From: Bacteroides sp. UBA939
Lineage (GTDB): Bacteria; Bacteroidota; Bacteroidia; Bacteroidales; Bacteroidaceae
DNA: 21,777 bases
Direction: 5' to 3'
Assembly: GCF_002293435.1 (NCBI RefSeq)
Contig: NZ_DBDF01000095.1
Coordinates: forward strand, 1 to 21,777
This document shows, piece by piece, positions 1 to 7,082 of this stretch. The position numbers were made by a program, and so were the translations under genes. A model generated the notes under the pieces. That model saw only the letters and a list, made by a program, of their open reading frames with translations, made no database searches and had not been told where the DNA came from. How positions within the stretch are numbered: the first letter of the stretch is position 1; the number at the start of each line of letters is the position of its first letter.

Positions 1-61
1 TCTGCCACCTTTTTGCTCGTATCCATCTGATAATGAACAGATTGGAGCGTTGCAGATACCC

Positions 62-106
62 GTTGCAGATGTGTGGCAGATACCTTATCTGCCACACATC
101 TGCAAC
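62..106. repeat. Perfect 21-bp inverted repeat (hairpin)
   Basis: Positions 62-82 and 86-106 are exact reverse complements, separated by only 3 nt (CCT). No run of T follows on the plus strand, so it is not a standard intrinsic terminator there. Fragments of the same words (TCTGCCAC at 1-8, TTGCAGATACC at 50-60) occur just upstream, so the hairpin may be the core of a larger dispersed repeat cut by the window edge. Its function is unknown. Confidence 0.8.
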
Positions 107-156
107 AGCTACATTTCCTGCACCGGATAAGCTGACGAAGAGTTTCATTCCATGTT

Positions 157-418
157 GAAACAAAGTGTTTCTCTTGCCGAAACAAAGAGTTTCATCACAT
201 TGAAACAAAATGTATTTCACAAAGAAACAAAGAGTTTCATCGTATTGAAACAAAATGTATTTCATGAAGGAACAAAGAGTTTCGCCGCATTGAAACAAAA
301 TGTTCCGGCGTATTGAAACAAAATGTTCCGGCGTGTTGAAACAAAATGTATCATACGGCGGAACAAAGTGTATCATACGGTGAAACTAAGTGTATCATAC
401 GGTGGAACAAAATTTATC
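157..418. repeat. Tandem array, about 12 units of about 22 bp
   Basis: About twelve degenerate units of the form GAAACAAARTGTTTC, with short linkers, recur every 22 bp or so. The first unit (157-171) is a perfect small palindrome, GAAACA-AAG-TGTTTC. Later units drift to GAAACAAAATGTTCC and then to GGAACAAAGTGTATC, with the linker changing to CATACGGTG, so neighbouring units resemble each other most, as expected from local duplication. The array ends 25 bp beyond the stop codon of the minus-strand regulator gene. No unique spacers are present, so it is not a CRISPR. The rest of 1-440 holds no supportable gene. Confidence 0.75.
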
Positions 419-442
419 TCCTGATGCTGATTCGAATTCCCG

Positions 443-3400
443 CTATTCGTACGTTGACGGAGTCGTTCCGAACGCCTCCACGAAATGCTTGCGGAATGTT
501 GGAATATCATTGTACCCCACCATTTCGGCAACTTCCTGCACTGCATACCGTTTTGTTTTCAACAAAACCCCTGCGCGGCGCATCCGTACACCTCTGATAA
601 GCTCAATGATAGTATAGTCTGTACTTTGTTTTACCTTCCGGTATAAGGTAGGTTGGCTCATATTCATTTCCGAAGCCAGTTTCTTCACGCTGAAGTCGGC
701 TTCGCAGATATTCTCTTCTATAATCTTAATCACGGAGGAGATGAACGAATCCTCCATTTTTACTTCCTCTTCCGGTTGTTCCGCTCCACTGGTGGCCGCC
801 ACGTTCGTTCCGGGCAACATAAACATCCTGGCATACGTCTGCTTCAACGTCTGGCGACTGTTTATCAGGTTATTAACTTTCGCTTTCAGGATTCTGGGAG
901 TAAAAGGTTTCAGCATATAATCGTCCGCACCCAGCTCAAGCCCATGAATAATGTCTTCGTCCTCCACTTTCGCTGTCAGCATAATAAAAGGAATGCCGCA
1001 AGTCTTCGGATATTCCCTTATTTCGCGGCAACATTGAAGCCCGTCTTTCACCGGCATCACCACGTCGCAGAGAATCAAATCGGGCAGTTCCGCCATTGCC
1101 AAGTCAATACCTTCCTGGCCGTTGGTCGCCATCAGCAAGTTATAATCATTGCCAAACATTACTTTCAGGTACAAACGAATGTCCTTATGGTCTTCCACAA
1201 TCAGAATCGTTTTCTTCGTACCCGTCCTTGACGGCTGTTGTTCCGTTTCTTCCACTATCCACTCTTCCATGGAAGCCGGTAGTTCCTGCATGGTTTCGTC
1301 CTCCAGCACATAGCCCGTTCCCGGTAGCCCGTCCGTTTCCGGCTTCGTTTCCGTCTCTGTTACCGATGGCTTTTCCGAAGCGATGAACCCGGCGTCCGGA
1401 TTATTCTCAAAGACAGCGTTGCCGGCAAGCAGGCTCGTTGTACTTTTCGTCCCTTTCTCTTCCGGGACTTCAAGGAAAATCGTTCCCTGGTAACCTTCCG
1501 CCATCTCATCTCTATTCGCCTTCCGCCGGATAACCTTCATGTTCTTTTTTCTGAAATAAGAATAGAAATAAATCAATCCCGCTGCTACCAGGGCATATAT
1601 CGCATAAACCCATGCGGAATTAACCCACTTGTCTTTCACCACTATTTCAAGCCGGGTAGTGTCCCCTTCTGTCCCATCCGGAAATACAAGTTTCACCTGC
1701 AAAGTATATTTCCCGGCAGGCAGTTTATTGTACCACAAACTTTCCGCAATTGTCGCCGTTTCCCAATTTTCGTCTACGGGAAGCAGGCGATAGGCGATTT
1801 TGCGTTGCATCATTCCGTAATGAAAGTCGGAAAAGTGGATGTGGATATCATTATTCTTTGCGAGAATCACCTGTCCGTCCCGTCTTTCTTCTATCGGAAT
1901 GGATTTCCCGTCTGCTATCACATCTGTCAGCACTACCTGTTTGCTTCCGTTTTCTCCTTTGACTATCAACGGGTTAAAGAAGAACAATCCCTGGGAATCT
2001 GCCCACAGCAGATGTCCGTTAGTCAGACGGCATACGGCGCTACAGTCTCCCGTCGACAAATAATCGTAGAAAGCCTCCTGCCCGGTTCTGACTATCATCA
2101 CGCTTGCATTGCTTCCCGCCCAGGTGCCGCCTATGTTATCATCCGTCATACACGCCACGTGTCCGTTCGGCAATCCATTCTGTAAAGTATATACGGATTC
2201 TATTTCATCTTTTTTTCTTCCGTCAATCCGGATAACCACATTCAGATAAGCGGCGAAAATCTGATTATAGTTGTTCACGTAAATGGTCTGTACGCTGTTT
2301 TGCTCCAAGCCATTCTCCTTTTCGTAGTCTCCTTTCACGCGGATTTCATTACCGTCCGTTACCAGTCTTTTCAATCCTTTGTCCGAACCAATCCAGATGT
2401 TACCTTCCCTGTCTTCGGCAATGGCAAACACTTTCTGAATTCCTTCGGGCATTTTAATCTTCCTGCATTCGTGGCTTATGGGGTCAACTAACATTAACCC
2501 GTCCGAAGTTCCTACCCACAAACGATCCCATGAGTCGAGGCAGAAGCAGAGGATAGCCGCGTTCATCTTCTCGCCTTTGCCGTCTTGCAGATAGAGGGTT
2601 TCCAGATGTTCGGTGAGCGAATGAATGTAAACAATCTCACCCTGTATGTTTCCGAACCAGATGTTCCCTTTCTTGTCTTTATATATCCGGTTGTATCCTG
2701 AGAGACCCTTTCTTTTCGACCACGATTCGAAACGGGTATCCACGGAGACTGCCGGGACGGTGCTTTTCATGATAGTGCCATCATTCAGGGCTAACCAAAT
2801 GTATCCTTTCACACCTTCGACAATGCCGGTCACTTCGGCATTAAGATTTTGTGACACCCGGCTGTACATGCTATCGCTGATATCGAACTTCACCACTCCG
2901 CCGCCGAATGTACCTACCCAGAGAATCCGCTGTTCGTCGTCCCAGAGCAGACTCGTCATGTTATTCTCAATACCCGAATAGAAAGCCTTTTCATTCGGCG
3001 TCAACGGCGTCAGCGTGAAGGGGCTTTTACTCAAATCCTCTTCCTCAAAGCACAATTCAAACAATCCTTTCGGGGTTGTCAGGTAACAAGTTTGTTTGTC
3101 CTTGAACACCATGTCGGTAATGTCCGAATTTGAAAAGCCCGCCTTGTCCATCCCTTCTGCCGAAAACATGCGTTCTTCGTTTGTCCCGGATTCATGGCAT
3201 ATAAAATCATTCCCGGAACCGCAAATCCACAAATAACCGTGTTGCCAGAACAACTCGTTCACCACGTTGTATTCCCCAATCACCGAATTTCTTTTGTTCA
3301 TCAGGTCGAGGCGCATCACTTTCTTCCGGTCGACGGAGAAGTACAGGTGCGTTTCTTCGTCCGTACAGATGTCATCCACGCTTCCTTTCACCAAAGGCGT

Positions 3401-3922
3401 TTCTTTCAATGTACATTGGATATAATCATCCCCGTTTTCCGTCTTGCGTACAGCGGACGATTCGAACAACCCCTGCGAAGTAGCCAGATAAAGGATGCTT
3501 TCGTTCCAGTACAAGTCGTGAATCTCTTTCGGATTGAATGATTTGTCGAAATACACAGGCAGAAACTTCTCGGCGTCTTTATCAAAACAGGCAATTCCTC
3601 CCTGGTAAAGTAGGGCATAGAATAAGCCGTCGGGCGTTTCATGGATAGTTTTTACAGCTTGGTGCAGGGGAGTGGAAAGGGAATCAATGCTCATAATGAG
3701 CGGATAGTCATGGAACCTGAAACCGTCATAACGGGAAAGGCCCTTGTCGGTGGAAAGCCAAACGAAATCGTCGCTTCCATAACAAAGGTCATATATAGTG
3801 TTATTATAAAGTCCGTTTTTGATTACCGTCTGGGTCAACTCCCAATGCGTATCCGCAGAATGTGCGGAACATACCGGGTAAAAAGACGATAACAGCAATA
3901 ACAGAAAAAACATTTTCTTCAT
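443..3922 (-). CDS. Kinase-less hybrid two-component regulator (propeller sensor, receiver, AraC HTH)
   Basis: This 1159-residue membrane regulator resembles Bacteroides hybrid two-component systems (HTCS), which sense a ligand in the periplasm and control nearby genes. Visible parts, in order: a signal peptide (1-20); two-component propeller repeats (about 25-650, with repeated motifs such as IWIGSDKGL and LWVGTSDGL); a Y_Y_Y-type beta-sandwich (about 690-765); one membrane helix (about 769-790); an acidic T/E/P-rich linker (791-900); a complete receiver (904-1022) with E910/D911, phospho-acceptor D953, T983 and K1005; and an AraC-type double HTH (about 1057-1159). The HisKA and HATPase domains that normally sit between the membrane helix and the receiver are missing: no H-box, N-box or DxGxG motif is seen in the roughly 113 residues there. 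The frame is open throughout, so this is a domain loss and not a frameshift. Typical HTCS proteins are roughly 1300-1400 residues. The start is the first ATG before an obvious signal peptide. Its target genes cannot be read from the window. Confidence 0.9.
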   Translation of the reverse strand: MKKMFFLLLLLSSFYPVCSAHSADTHWELTQTVIKNGLYNNTIYDLCYGSDDFVWLSTDKGLSRYDGFRFHDYPLIMSIDSLSTPLHQAVKTIHETPDGLFYALLYQGGIACFDKDAEKFLPVYFDKSFNPKEIHDLYWNESILYLATSQGLFESSAVRKTENGDDYIQCTLKETPLVKGSVDDICTDEETHLYFSVDRKKVMRLDLMNKRNSVIGEYNVVNELFWQHGYLWICGSGNDFICHESGTNEERMFSAEGMDKAGFSNSDITDMVFKDKQTCYLTTPKGLFELCFEEEDLSKSPFTLTPLTPNEKAFYSGIENNMTSLLWDDEQRILWVGTFGGGVVKFDISDSMYSRVSQNLNAEVTGIVEGVKGYIWLALNDGTIMKSTVPAVSVDTRFESWSKRKGLSGYNRIYKDKKGNIWFGNIQGEIVYIHSLTEHLETLYLQDGKGEKMNAAILCFCLDSWDRLWVGTSDGLMLVDPISHECRKIKMPEGIQKVFAIAEDREGNIWIGSDKGLKRLVTDGNEIRVKGDYEKENGLEQNSVQTIYVNNYNQIFAAYLNVVIRIDGRKKDEIESVYTLQNGLPNGHVACMTDDNIGGTWAGSNASVMIVRTGQEAFYDYLSTGDCSAVCRLTNGHLLWADSQGLFFFNPLIVKGENGSKQVVLTDVIADGKSIPIEERRDGQVILAKNNDIHIHFSDFHYGMMQRKIAYRLLPVDENWETATIAESLWYNKLPAGKYTLQVKLVFPDGTEGDTTRLEIVVKDKWVNSAWVYAIYALVAAGLIYFYSYFRKKNMKVIRRKANRDEMAEGYQGTIFLEVPEEKGTKSTTSLLAGNAVFENNPDAGFIASEKPSVTETETKPETDGLPGTGYVLEDETMQELPASMEEWIVEETEQQPSRTGTKKTILIVEDHKDIRLYLKVMFGNDYNLLMATNGQEGIDLAMAELPDLILCDVVMPVKDGLQCCREIREYPKTCGIPFIMLTAKVEDEDIIHGLELGADDYMLKPFTPRILKAKVNNLINSRQTLKQTYARMFMLPGTNVAATSGAEQPEEEVKMEDSFISSVIKIIEENICEADFSVKKLASEMNMSQPTLYRKVKQSTDYTIIELIRGVRMRRAGVLLKTKRYAVQEVAEMVGYNDIPTFRKHFVEAFGTTPSTYE

Positions 3923-3979
3923 AAAACTATATCTGAACTACAGCGAAGCGCAACTCCGCAATTTTGAATTATAAATTTT

Positions 3980-4076
3980 GAGTCCACTTCAAAAAGTGCG
4001 TTTTAGCACTTTTACCCCCTTTCAGAAGCTTCTGTAGGGCGTTATTTTCTGATAAAAGACTTTTTGAAGTAGACTC
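3980..4076. mobile_element. MITE-like element with 18-bp terminal inverted repeats
   Basis: Positions 3980-3997 and 4059-4076 are 18-bp inverted repeats with a single mismatch, enclosing about 60 nt with no coding capacity. The interior carries smaller palindromes (CAGAAGCTTCTG at 4023-4034 and AGTGC/GCACT at 3995-4010). Both outer flanks start with the same 13 nt, AATTTTGAATTAT (3960-3972 and 4077-4089), and stay similar for about 20 nt. The element thus sits between direct repeats, either a long target duplication or pre-existing AT repeats. It lies in the leader region of the minus-strand regulator. The terminal repeats look like IS ends, but no family was assigned. Confidence 0.55.
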
Positions 4077-4190
4077 AATTTTGAATTATGAGTTTTGAAT
4101 TATGAGGTTCGAATTATAAGTTTTGAATTACCATACTGCCCAATTGCGCATCCATTCAAAATTCAAAATTCATCATTCAAAATTCAAATA
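4077..4190. repeat. AT-rich AATTTTGAATTATGA repeats with imperfect inverted arms
   Basis: Several copies of TTTTGAATTATGA are followed, after a short GC-richer loop containing TTGCGCATCC, by the reverse-complement form (ATTCAAAATTCAAAATTCAT and similar). The whole can fold into a long imperfect hairpin. A closely related repeat lies at 7821-7890, also with a TGCGCA loop and CATTC..AATTC arm. The two bracket the hicAB, nuclease and three-gene island. Confidence 0.6.
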
Positions 4191-4197
4191 GCAGTCG

Positions 4198-4205
4198 TAA
4201 AGGTA
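4198..4205 (-). promoter_or_regulatory. Possible -7 box for the regulator gene
   Basis: Read on the minus strand this is TACCTTTA, one mismatch from the Bacteroides -7 consensus TAnnTTTG. It would give a leader of about 270 nt in front of the regulator gene. No -33 TTTG is found at the usual 19-21 nt spacing (a TTG lies only 16 nt upstream), so the call is weak. Confidence 0.3.
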
Positions 4206-4313
4206 TTATATTTTACACCATCAAGATACAATAGAGGCATTAAAAAACGTTTTTATCTGTTTTTTTAGAGAATATTCACTATTAAAGCGTTACAAATGCG
4301 GCGGATGCGTGTG

Positions 4314-4392
4314 TTTGGTGGTAGTTGGTGGTAAGTAGTAAGTAGTAAGTAGTTAGTAGTAGGTAGTTGGTAGTTGGTAGCTGGTGGCTGGC
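4314..4392. repeat. Low-complexity GTAGTTA/GTAGTAA repeat
   Basis: An irregular run of TAGTAAG, TAGTTAG, TAGTTGG and TGGTGGC words covers this stretch. The same word family recurs at the right edge of the window (21736-21777). No coding or structural function is apparent. The rest of 4200-4450 is AT-rich and holds no gene. Confidence 0.6.
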
Positions 4393-4452
4393 TTTAACCA
4401 AATTCTGCATTCTTATGAATAGGCTGAAATAATTATGAATTCCAAAATAAAC

Positions 4453-4480
4453 AAAAAAAGGCTTCCATAACTTGGAAGCC
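4453..4480 (-). terminator. Intrinsic terminator of hicA-hicB
   Basis: On the minus strand an 8-bp stem (4473-4480 pairing with 4460-4467: GGCTTCCA/TGGAAGCC, 5-nt loop) is followed by seven T residues (4453-4459 read in reverse). It lies about 45 nt beyond the hicB stop codon. A weaker AT hairpin (ATTGTTT/AAACAAT, 4483-4500) lies in between. Confidence 0.85.
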
Positions 4481-4526
4481 CCATTGTTTTGTCAAACAAT
4501 AGTTCGTCATCACGACGCACATATCT

Positions 4527-4928
4527 TTAAAAAGTAGCAGCAGCCATTTCTTGGGTAACTCGATCTACTGCCACCTTTATCTTATCATACTGTTTTTGTC
4601 CGGCAACTGCAACCCCCGATGTATATCGCCGCATCAATGATGGATTTATACCAGCCAATTCTGCAATCTTAGTAACGTTCAAGAAAGAGAAATAGTTGAA
4701 AAAAGACTGTATATCATACTTATAGGTAAATTCCAGTTCCGGTATTTCTTTACCCTCTTCTTCTAATATATCTTTCATATCCGCATAAGCCTGCATCATA
4801 TCCTTTTTAGCAAGTTCAGCCGTATCACCATAACCAGCCAAACCAAATCCCGGTAATTCATCTTCTACAAAACAGGAAAAATATCCATCTGAAGATTTTT
4901 CCATAAGCACAGTAACATTCTGTTTCAT
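4527..4928 (-). CDS. hicB: HicB-family antitoxin
   Basis: A 133-residue HicB-type antitoxin. The N-terminal half has the partially degraded RNase-H-like HicB fold: a strand with TVLMEKSSDGYFSCF, then ELPGFGLAGYGDTAELAKKD, then a helix rich in M, A and D. The C-terminal part (FLNVTKIAELAGINPSLMRRY onwards) is a helix-turn-helix that would bind the operon's operator. It should neutralise the HicA toxin encoded just upstream and repress transcription. The start at 4928 is preferred over the in-frame GTG at 4940 because that GTG lies inside the GTGAGGAAT ribosome binding site, about 6 nt before the ATG. The gene follows hicA after about 100 nt that contain a strong palindrome. The family is clear from HTH type, size and partner. 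Confidence 0.88.
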   Translation of the reverse strand: MKQNVTVLMEKSSDGYFSCFVEDELPGFGLAGYGDTAELAKKDMMQAYADMKDILEEEGKEIPELEFTYKYDIQSFFNYFSFLNVTKIAELAGINPSLMRRYTSGVAVAGQKQYDKIKVAVDRVTQEMAAATF

Positions 4929-4952
4929 AATATTCCTCACTTTCTTGGATAA

Positions 4953-4977
4953 AGGTAGCAGGGTATCCCTGCTACCT
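4953..4977. promoter_or_regulatory. Palindrome between hicA and hicB
   Basis: Arms 4953-4963 and 4967-4977 are perfect 11-bp inverted repeats around a 3-nt loop, reaching to about 25 nt before the hicB start. The outer ends read GGTAGC and GCTACC, related to the TGTAGC/GCTACA palindrome in the hicA promoter. It could be a second HicB operator, an mRNA attenuator or stabiliser, or both. No T-run follows on the minus strand, so it is not a simple terminator. Confidence 0.55.
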
Positions 4978-5030
4978 GTTTTGTCCTACAAACAAATCTC
5001 ATTATTCAGTATTGAAAAGAAGTGTAGGGG

Positions 5031-5213
5031 TTAAACCCCCAACACTTTTCTCGCCTTACGTTCCAGTCCTTTTGGTACTTCTTTGCTTCCATGTCTCGGT
5101 AACGAGAATTTTTCTTTCGTTATCGGACTGAACCAAATATCGTGTTCAGCACCATGTCTAAGAATGTAACATCCAGCTGCGGTTAATTCCGCATAAAAAC
5201 TGTTGTACTTCAT
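5031..5213 (-). CDS. hicA: HicA-family mRNA interferase toxin
   Basis: A 60-residue HicA toxin. The family has a double-stranded RNA-binding-like fold and cleaves mRNA to stop growth. The protein shows the family pattern: an N-terminal helix (FYAELTAAGCYILRH), a middle strand with the expected catalytic histidine region (RHGAEHDIWF; the exact residue was not proven), and a C-terminal segment LPRHGSKEVPKGLERKARKVLG that matches the usual PRH..KE...G....I.K.L end. The length is typical. It is the first gene of a hicA-hicB pair, behind a clear promoter with a palindrome. The ATG at 5213 is the only sensible start. Confidence 0.88.
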   Translation of the reverse strand: MKYNSFYAELTAAGCYILRHGAEHDIWFSPITKEKFSLPRHGSKEVPKGLERKARKVLGV

Positions 5214-5242
5214 AATGTATGAGAACTATTTGTTTGACTCTA

Positions 5243-5273
5243 CAAATGTAGCGTTTATGCTACAATTCCCCAA
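5243..5273 (-). promoter_or_regulatory. hicA promoter with embedded operator-like palindrome
   Basis: On the minus strand a perfect -7 box, TACATTTG (5250-5243), lies 20 nt after TTG (5273-5271), the normal Bacteroides spacing. The palindrome TGTAGC-N6-GCTACA (5247-5264) overlaps the upstream part of the -7 box and the spacer, where a bound repressor would block the polymerase. HicB, through its HTH, is the natural candidate. Confidence 0.65.
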
Positions 5274-5335
5274 TAAAGGTATAGCTAATTTTCTATATTT
5301 AAGAACTATTAATACTATGTGCCCCTCCGAAACTT

Positions 5336-5343
5336 TATCTTTG
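5336..5343 (+). promoter_or_regulatory. -7 box for the Rpn-family nuclease gene
   Basis: TATCTTTG matches TAnnTTTG exactly. Initiation about 7 nt downstream would fall at or after the ATG at 5348, which argues for translation from the ATG at 5384. That ATG has a good ribosome binding site, AAGGAAGGAG (about 5366-5375). No clear -33 box was found. Confidence 0.5.
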
Positions 5344-5383
5344 TTCTATGAAAGTGAAAAAACAAAAGGAAGGAGTTGAGGCT

Positions 5384-6292
5384 ATGGCAAGTAATTATAT
5401 TCGTTTTGACTGGGCAATGAGACGCTTGTTGTGCGCTACCACCAACTTTGCAGTACTCGAAGGCCTTCTCACTACCCTTTTACAGGAACCTATTACCATT
5501 CTACAACTATTAGAAAGCGAATAGGAAGAAAAGTTTGATAAGTATCATCGTGTTGATATGTTTGCCGAAAATTCCAAAGGAGAGTTAATCTTAATTGAAG
5601 TGCAGAATAACAACGAATATGCTTACTTTGAACGCATATTGTTTGGAACATCTAAACTGGTAACCGATTATATCAATCGAGATGGAGAAAATAAAAAGGT
5701 GTCTAAAATATATTGTGTGAACATTCTCTACTTCTCGTTAGGTCATGGCAAGGACACCGTCTATCATGGTAAAACTGAATTCCGCGGTGTACACGACGGC
5801 GACATCCTGGAGTTGACCCCTTTTCAACGGCAAACATTCAAAGTAGATGCAGTAAGCCAACTCTATCCCGAATACTACATTCTCAAAGTGAACGACTTTA
5901 ATAATGTCGCCAAAAGCCCGTTTGACGAATGGATATATTACCTGAACACGGGTGATATTCCGGACAATGCCACTGCCCCAGGAATGAATGAGGTACGCGA
6001 ACACTTGAAGATCGCACGTATGACCCAGGATGAACTGAAAGCCTATTACCGCCATCTGGACAATATTGTGATTCTTCGTGACAATATATATACGGAACGT
6101 GCGGAAGGACGCGCAGAAGGACATGCAGAAGGGATTGAAAAAGGACGTGCAGAAGGACGCGCGGAAGGAATTGAAGAAGGAATTGAGAAAGAACGTTTTT
6201 CCAATGCCCTTAAAATGAAAGCCAAAGGTTTGGATACTGCCATTATCTCCGACATCACAGGGCTTAGTTGCGAAGAGATAGACAGATTATAA
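5384..6292 (+). pseudogene. Rpn-family (PD-(D/E)XK) nuclease, interrupted by an in-frame TAG
   Basis: This gene encodes a recombination-promoting nuclease/putative transposase family protein, widespread and multicopy in Bacteroides. Reading from the ATG at 5384, the start MASNYIRFDWAMRRLL is the normal family N-terminus. Codon 47 (5522-5524) is TAG and the same frame then continues to 6292 with all later features. These include the catalytic region RVDM...LILIEVQNNNEYAYF (the D and ExQ residues of the nuclease core), the conserved QLYPEYYILKVNDFN and the helical tail with AEG repeats. A single base change explains the break. The part after the stop could be made from the ATG at 5558 as a 244-residue protein that keeps the core but lacks the conserved N-terminus. 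The gene is transcribed away from hicAB. A sequencing error or deliberate stop-codon use cannot be excluded. Confidence 0.82.
6098..6190 (+). repeat. In-frame AEG/IEKG repeat in the nuclease tail
   Basis: Short in-frame units encoding (R/H)AEG and IE(K/E)G are repeated about eight times, giving a charged helical segment. Such tails are usual in this nuclease family. The near-identical 12- to 15-nt units make the tract prone to slippage, so its length may vary between strains. Confidence 0.75.
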
Positions 6293-6472
6293 CAGTGATG
6301 ATAATTTACCTTTTAGTTGGAGATAAGAAAAGTACCTCTGAAATATAATATAGCGGATAAATACCGAATAATCTGATTATTTTTCATTTTCATTATAAGC
6401 AGTCGTAGCGATATTATTTTTTTGCGCCACTAAAATAAAATTCAGAAAAATAAAATATTTGATAGAAATATA

Positions 6473-6480
6473 TATCTTTG
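6473..6480 (+). promoter_or_regulatory. -7 box for the three-gene toxin-antitoxin-chaperone-like operon
   Basis: TATCTTTG is an exact -7 match, 26 nt before the first ATG (6507). Transcription would start near 6487, leaving a leader of about 20 nt that contains a three-codon ORF (ATG AGC ATG TGA, 6492-6503) directly before the start. No -33 box was found at standard spacing. The stretch 6293-6470 is AT-rich with no gene. Confidence 0.55.
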
Positions 6481-6506
6481 TACCGAATAACATGAGCATG
6501 TGAAAT

Positions 6507-7082
6507 ATGGATATTACAATGAAAGGTTTCCATGGGACAGATAAGGCTCTTGTTGGTAGTATATTAAAAGAAGGATTAGTGCCATCTATAGGTGATGAAG
6601 AATGGTTAGGTGATGGAGGCTATTTTTTTGCTGATGGAATTAGTAACAATCCATTATTGCAAGCAAAACAATGGGCAATTGTGAATTCATGGGACAATCT
6701 TCGGAAGCGAAACAAATATCCGTTTTATGCTGTTTTATGTGGTACAATAGTTGTGTCAGAAGAAAATTTTCTAGATTTGACACACCCTGATGGAGTTGAG
6801 ATTTTGGAATATATTCAAAATCAATGCATAAAAAAACTATTAGCGAAACGTGATATGCAGAGATTGAGGTATGTTGATGGTTTCTTGATTAACTTTGCAA
6901 GAGGAGAAAAGATAGTTGATGTGCAAGTTGTAAAAGCTAACTGTTATATTCAGTTGACAAAAGAGGAAAGAATCTATAAGATTTCAAGACGAATTCCTAA
7001 TTGTACAATTTGTACTGTTTATGATCCCTCTAAGAATATTACCAATATGGAACAAGTTGAACATGGGAGGATACAATTATGA
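6507..7082 (+). CDS. Putative ADP-ribosyltransferase-fold toxin (CmdT-like)
   Basis: A 191-residue soluble protein. Its first half carries a pattern typical of ADP-ribosyltransferase-fold proteins of the DUF3990/PARP-like kind: FHGT (H9-G-T) at the start, then GLVPS, then GDGGYFF (35-41), then AKQWA (53-57). In such folds the H begins the NAD-binding H-Y-E-type triad; the glutamate was not assigned. The second half (RYVDGFLINFARGEKIVDVQVV, then RIPNCTICTVYDP) is not recognised. It is the first gene of an operon whose second gene overlaps it by 4 nt and whose third encodes a SecB-like chaperone. That order matches, from memory, the CmdTAC toxin-antitoxin-chaperone phage-defence system, where CmdT ADP-ribosylates mRNA. 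An internal ATG at 6519 (MKGFHGT) is an alternative start. The fold call is moderate and the toxin role is inferred from context. Confidence 0.6.
   Translation: MDITMKGFHGTDKALVGSILKEGLVPSIGDEEWLGDGGYFFADGISNNPLLQAKQWAIVNSWDNLRKRNKYPFYAVLCGTIVVSEENFLDLTHPDGVEILEYIQNQCIKKLLAKRDMQRLRYVDGFLINFARGEKIVDVQVVKANCYIQLTKEERIYKISRRIPNCTICTVYDPSKNITNMEQVEHGRIQL

Noticed and set aside
157..418. Possible CRISPR array from regularly spaced repeats
   Set aside because: Units are about 15 bp with linkers of about 7 bp and no unique 30-bp spacers. No cas genes are present.
1216..1555. Kinase domain lost by frameshift in the regulator
   Set aside because: The frame is open, and the other two minus-strand frames show no long open stretch with kinase motifs here. 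The domain is absent, not shifted.
6398..6407. AGCAGTCGTA shared with 4190-4199, considered as an attachment site pair
   Set aside because: Only 10 nt are identical, with weak similarity after that. It may be the remains of minus-strand promoter sequences rather than att sites, and no integrase is present.
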